64,000 bases of DNA from NCBI GenBank assembly GCA_022870745.1, contig CP085323.1:4774001-4838000 (forward strand), in the 5' to 3' direction. A program made the position numbers and the translations under genes. The notes under the pieces are model-generated. The model was given only the letters and a program-made list of their open reading frames with translations, searched no databases and had not been told where the DNA came from. The DNA is from Silvibacterium acidisoli (GTDB taxonomy: Bacteria; Acidobacteriota; Terriglobia; Terriglobales; Acidobacteriaceae). Numbering within the stretch: position 1 is the first letter of the stretch; each line of letters begins with the position of its first letter. Of the stretch, positions 61,143 to 64,000 are shown piece by piece.

Positions 61143-62027
61143 TTAGTACTTCATGTTGGTCAGGTCTTCGATCAGACCGGGCCCGACTGGCTCCCAACCC
61201 AGCGTCTTCCGGGTCCATTCGCTCGAGGCCGGCATGTCGAGACCTGCGAAGCCGGCAAACCAGCCAAAGTGCTCGGCAGCTTGTTCCGGTGCGATTGAAA
61301 CAACGGGTACATTGAGCCCCTTGCCAATCGTTTCCGCAACATCCTTAATTGCGACACCCTCTTCGTCTACTGCGTGATAGACCGTATAGCCGGGACCAGT
61401 TTTTTCTACCACCAGGCGATAGAGTTCGGCCACTGCCTTCAGCGGAGCGGCTGCCCAGCGATTAGCACCGTTGCCTACGTATGCGGAGACGCCCTTCTCG
61501 CGAGCCGTCTGGGTCAACAGAGGCACCAATCCCTGCTTGCGAGTGTCGTGCACTTGCGGCAGGCGGACAATCGCCACATGCACCCCCTTTTCAGATACCG
61601 CCTTAGCAGTCTGCTCAGGTCTGCGCGGAATGGCCTGGTGGCTAGCCGGCGGGTCGCTTTCCACGCGCAGGTGGCCGGGGCCGCCGCTCGCCAGCCCGGT
61701 GCCCGAGGTCACCACCAGCAGCTTGCCAGGTTCCATCGCTGATCCCAGTGCCTCAATTGCCTGCTTCTCGTCTTCTGCATTCTGTGCAAACTTCGAGAAG
61801 TCGTGGCTGAATGCGAGGTGAACCACCACGTCCATCCCTTTCGCACCGCTTCGCAGACTGGCTAGATCTGTGAGATCGCCGCGATGTACTTCACCCCCCA
61901 CAGCCTTCAGCTGCCCCGCCCCCGCATCGCTGCGCGTTAGGCCGCGCACCTGGTGGCCAGCAGCGATCAGCTCCTTCACCAGCTCAGTTCCGATAAATCC
62001 TGTCGCACCTGTTACGAATACACGCAT
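61143..62027 (-). CDS. NAD(P)-dependent atypical SDR (NmrA/epimerase-like)
   Basis: 294 residues. VFVTGATGFIGTELVKELIA is the GxxGxxG dinucleotide-binding motif, followed by GHQVRGLTRSDAGAGQLKAV and VVHLAFSHDFSKF. Later parts (YTVYHAVDEEGVAIKDVAET) match the SDR_a group often annotated as 3-beta hydroxysteroid dehydrogenase or nucleoside-diphosphate-sugar epimerase. The ATG at 62027 has GGAG nine bases upstream. It is divergent from a TetR gene, which probably represses it. Confidence 0.9.
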   Translation of the reverse strand: MRVFVTGATGFIGTELVKELIAAGHQVRGLTRSDAGAGQLKAVGGEVHRGDLTDLASLRSGAKGMDVVVHLAFSHDFSKFAQNAEDEKQAIEALGSAMEPGKLLVVTSGTGLASGGPGHLRVESDPPASHQAIPRRPEQTAKAVSEKGVHVAIVRLPQVHDTRKQGLVPLLTQTAREKGVSAYVGNGANRWAAAPLKAVAELYRLVVEKTGPGYTVYHAVDEEGVAIKDVAETIGKGLNVPVVSIAPEQAAEHFGWFAGFAGLDMPASSEWTRKTLGWEPVGPGLIEDLTNMKY

Positions 62028-62102
62028 TGTCGTCATCTCCTGCCGTTATTAGCGCAATCTGGGTCGCGCCGGGTTGACTTCTGCGCCCCCGCTCTATAAA
62101 AC

Positions 62103-62144
62103 GGGGACAGTCCCCGCATATAGAGATAAGTGGGGACAGTCCCC
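62103..62144. repeat. Two GGGGACAGTCCCC palindromic repeats
   Basis: Identical 13-bp near-palindromes at 62103-62115 and 62132-62144, centres 29 bases apart, separated by an AT-rich spacer. They sit between the divergent SDR and TetR genes. They could be operators or a short REP-type repeat; sequences of this kind occur in multiple copies near REP-associated transposases in other genomes, from general recall. Confidence 0.55.
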
Positions 62145-62188
62145 GGTTGCAAAATTTATTTCTGTAAACGGTTCCGGTAGCGAAAACG

Positions 62189-62779
62189 ATGCCCGCTTCT
62201 ACTCAACCTGAACGCAAAGTTCGCGCTGATGCGCAGCGAAATCGCGAACTGATCCTGGAGTTCGCAAAGAAAGCCTTCACTCGCGATGGTGCAGCGGCCA
62301 GCCTCGACGATATCGCCCGCAAGGCCGGAATCGGCTCTGCCACGCTTTACCGGCATTTTCCTACCCGCGAAGCACTCATCGAAGCGGTTTATCGGAGCGA
62401 GGTGGAGAAGCTCGCGGCCGCAGAAGAACGGCTCGCAGCCACAAAGCCTCCGCTGGAGGCCCTGCGCACCTGGATGCTGCTCTTCATCGATCACGTGGCC
62501 GAGAAGAAACTGATCATTCCGGCAATGGAGATTGTGGATGGCGGCTCAACGCGACTCATCGAAGGCTCGCGCGACCGCATTCACCCCGCTTTTTTTCGTG
62601 CGGTGGAGCGCGCCGTTGCAAACGGCGACCTGCGCGCGGACACCGATCCGAATGATTTCATCCGGGCTCTCGTAGGCATTTTCCATACGACAGCAATACC
62701 GGGCTGGGAGGAGAGTGCTCGCCGGCTCGTCGGCATCCTCATCGACGGCTCACGTCCGTCCCCCAAAAACGCTCAGTGA
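62189..62779 (+). CDS. TetR-family transcriptional regulator
   Basis: 196 residues. The HTH LEFAKKAFTRDGAAASLDDI, ARKAGIGSATLYRHFPTREA is standard TetR, and the all-helical C-terminus matches the TetR_C groups found next to SDR or quinone reductase genes. No strong ribosome site precedes the ATG at 62189. It overlaps the convergent chelatase-like gene by seven bases. It probably represses the divergent SDR gene. Confidence 0.93.
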   Translation: MPASTQPERKVRADAQRNRELILEFAKKAFTRDGAAASLDDIARKAGIGSATLYRHFPTREALIEAVYRSEVEKLAAAEERLAATKPPLEALRTWMLLFIDHVAEKKLIIPAMEIVDGGSTRLIEGSRDRIHPAFFRAVERAVANGDLRADTDPNDFIRALVGIFHTTAIPGWEESARRLVGILIDGSRPSPKNAQ

Positions 62780-64000
62780 ATTGACAGCTTATCGAGCGTG
62801 CTCAGGTCAGCTAAGGAGACCATGGTTGCCCGGATTGCTTCTGCGAGCGCCGAGGATCGATGAAGAAGCCGATTCCCGGTTTCGGTATCGACGATCAGAG
62901 CTCGGCATTGAAGAGAGGACGCGATCTCGAGCGCTTCCTGCCATGGGTCTCCATCTCGCAGAGGCACGTTTGCTCGACCGTCGCTCATTACGATGAGAAG
63001 CGAAACCGGAGTCAGGTAGGTTTTTGCCAGCTCAAGAGCGTGCGCCAGAGGTGTCCGGCCACCTGTCGGCAGGTACTCCAGCGCTACCTCTACGTCTTCA
63101 ATCTGACGTGAAGGTTCGAGCAACACCTGAGCTGCGGTTCCACGGAACGCGATGAGCACTACTTCATCATTCTCCTGAAACGAACGGCGCAACATTGCGA
63201 GTGTGGCGCCTTTCACAAGGCACATCTTTTCCTGTTCCGCATGGGATCCGCTCGAATCAATGAGCACGATGTATCGCGTGCCACTCGCTGAAGAGCGTAC
63301 CTTCTCGCGAAGATCACTCGCGCGGGGTTTAATGTCTCCCCGGTCAAGTAATGCGTGCGTCAGCGTTGCCCGAACGTCGAGCTCGCGTGGTTCACCGGTG
63401 CTTCGGCTACCGATAACTCGCCCGGGGTGCGTCGCTGCCGTCTCACGTTGATTGAGCGATCGTAAGGCATCATCCGAATCGAAGAGAATGGATACTGAAT
63501 TCATCTCCAACGGTTTGAAGACCCGCTCTCTGCCAGAGGATGAACTCTTATCCTCTGGTTCAGCAGCCGATTCTTTCGGTTTTGGAAGCGGTGGCGAGGG
63601 ATTTGAGCGGCCCCCGGCCTTTGCCCTGTGGTTCAGAACCAGTGGAAGTATGGCATCGAGATGATGCTTTGTAACCGTGGCATCACCAATCAGGGCCGCA
63701 TAGGCGATGCTGGCACGCACGGCCGCAAGATCTGCTCGCAGTGAGCGAACTCCCGCCGCACAAATTGCCTTTGATATCTCTTCGAGTATGTAACCGGGAC
63801 ATTCGATCGATGCTCTTCGATTTCTCGCGGCAAGCAGGGTGATCCTAAGCTCTTCCTGTTCGCCCTCGTAGTGTTCTGAAAACATCGAAGGATCGCGCTC
63901 AAAAGACAGCCGCCGCTCCAGGATCGACCGGCGTTCGTCTGTGTCGAGCGGCGCCGCAACTTCCACAGAGAGAGCAAAGCGATCGAGCAGCTGTGGACGC
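62773..64000 (-). CDS. Magnesium-chelatase subunit D-like AAA+/VWA protein, 5' end outside window
   Basis: About 409 residues of the C-terminal part are visible. It begins in the AAA+ module: RPQLLDRFALSVEVAAPLDT followed by SILERRLSFERDP, the lid region typical of BchD/CobT-like subunits. A Pro/Ser-rich acidic linker leads to a VWA domain with an intact MIDAS (YIVLIDSSGS, Thr in TGGRTPLAHALE, Asp in IVMSDGRANVP). An ATG at 63966 exists but lies inside the AAA+ domain, so the gene continues past 64000. No BchH or CobN partner is visible. Confidence 0.88.
   Translation of the reverse strand, partial: RPQLLDRFALSVEVAAPLDTDERRSILERRLSFERDPSMFSEHYEGEQEELRITLLAARNRRASIECPGYILEEISKAICAAGVRSLRADLAAVRASIAYAALIGDATVTKHHLDAILPLVLNHRAKAGGRSNPSPPLPKPKESAAEPEDKSSSSGRERVFKPLEMNSVSILFDSDDALRSLNQRETAATHPGRVIGSRSTGEPRELDVRATLTHALLDRGDIKPRASDLREKVRSSASGTRYIVLIDSSGSHAEQEKMCLVKGATLAMLRRSFQENDEVVLIAFRGTAAQVLLEPSRQIEDVEVALEYLPTGGRTPLAHALELAKTYLTPVSLLIVMSDGRANVPLRDGDPWQEALEIASSLQCRALIVDTETGNRLLHRSSALAEAIRATMVSLADLSTLDKLSIH

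Noticed and set aside
62163-62176. TGTAAACGGTTCCG as a LacI-type operator before the TetR gene
   Set aside because: It lacks the symmetric TGG/CCA ends shared by the four good sites and lies outside the glycan locus.
1-64000. CRISPR arrays, prophage, insertion sequences, rRNA and tRNA genes
   Set aside because: No regularly spaced direct repeats, transposase, integrase or structural RNA was seen on reading the window; a dedicated search would be needed to exclude small RNAs.

Overview
The window looks like chromosomal DNA of an acidobacterium (Terriglobia/Acidobacteriaceae type). The evidence is indirect but consistent. There are two large orphan permeases of the acidobacterial ADOP (MacB/FtsX) type, one with a PadR regulator. 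There is an Oar-like TonB-dependent receptor with an N-terminal carboxypeptidase-regulatory domain, many secreted proteins of unknown function, several TAT-exported hydrolases, and GC-rich codon use throughout. I see no phage genes, transposase, CRISPR array, rRNA or tRNA. No 16S or other lineage marker is present, so the assignment is an inference.

Layout. Bases 1-5.8 kb hold the two ADOP permeases and PadR. Bases 5.8-16.5 kb are mixed housekeeping and secreted proteins: a DUF985 cupin, a TonB-like protein, a glutaredoxin, purB, three small exported unknowns, a DUF4126 membrane protein, ubiX, a Nudix hydrolase, a nitroreductase, an exported protein that seems to start at CTG, an STN-like protein and glutathione peroxidase. 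Bases 16.5-26.5 kb hold an AsmA-like protein, a sulfatase plus PhyH dioxygenase pair, a DsbA-like protein, nadE and a BlaI/M56 peptidase signalling pair. Bases 26.5-41.1 kb are mostly core metabolism and transport: ruvX, a Bcr/CflA efflux pump, an orphan MlaF-type ATPase, mobA, a CLC channel, a LysR regulator, rpiA, an acyltransferase, fumC, yceI, a HerA-like ATPase, DUF1275 and a MerR-controlled dehydrogenase.

The most interesting part is 41.2-60.96 kb, which reads as a glycan-utilisation locus. It contains a secreted SGNH hydrolase, a TonB-dependent receptor, a GH38-like glycosidase translationally coupled to two esterases, a LacI-family regulator, a helix-turn-helix/cupin regulator, two GH92-type alpha-mannosidases, a TAT-exported amidohydrolase and a TAT-exported TIM-barrel-like protein of unknown function. 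I find the same 14-bp LacI-type dyad, TGGWANCGRTWCCA, in front of four of these transcription units: 41235-41248 (SGNH hydrolase), 42976-42989 (receptor), 46420-46433 (GH38 operon) and 60943-60956 (second GH92). At three of them it lies just downstream of a recognisable -35/-10 pair. The simplest reading is a local regulon in which the LacI protein encoded at 51122-52138 represses uptake and breakdown of alpha-mannose-containing glycans such as N-glycans or fungal mannan.

Other regulatory structures stand out. Two CTAA-N4-TTAG BlaI-like operators flank the blaI promoter. The ubiX start codon lies inside the U-tract of a strong terminator whose 3' arm holds the ribosome binding site. Two consecutive stem-loops precede glutathione peroxidase. 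A 17-bp dyad overlaps the padR start codon. The right end is an NmrA-like/TetR divergent pair separated by two GGGGACAGTCCCC repeats, followed by a truncated chelatase-D-like AAA+/VWA gene that runs off the window.
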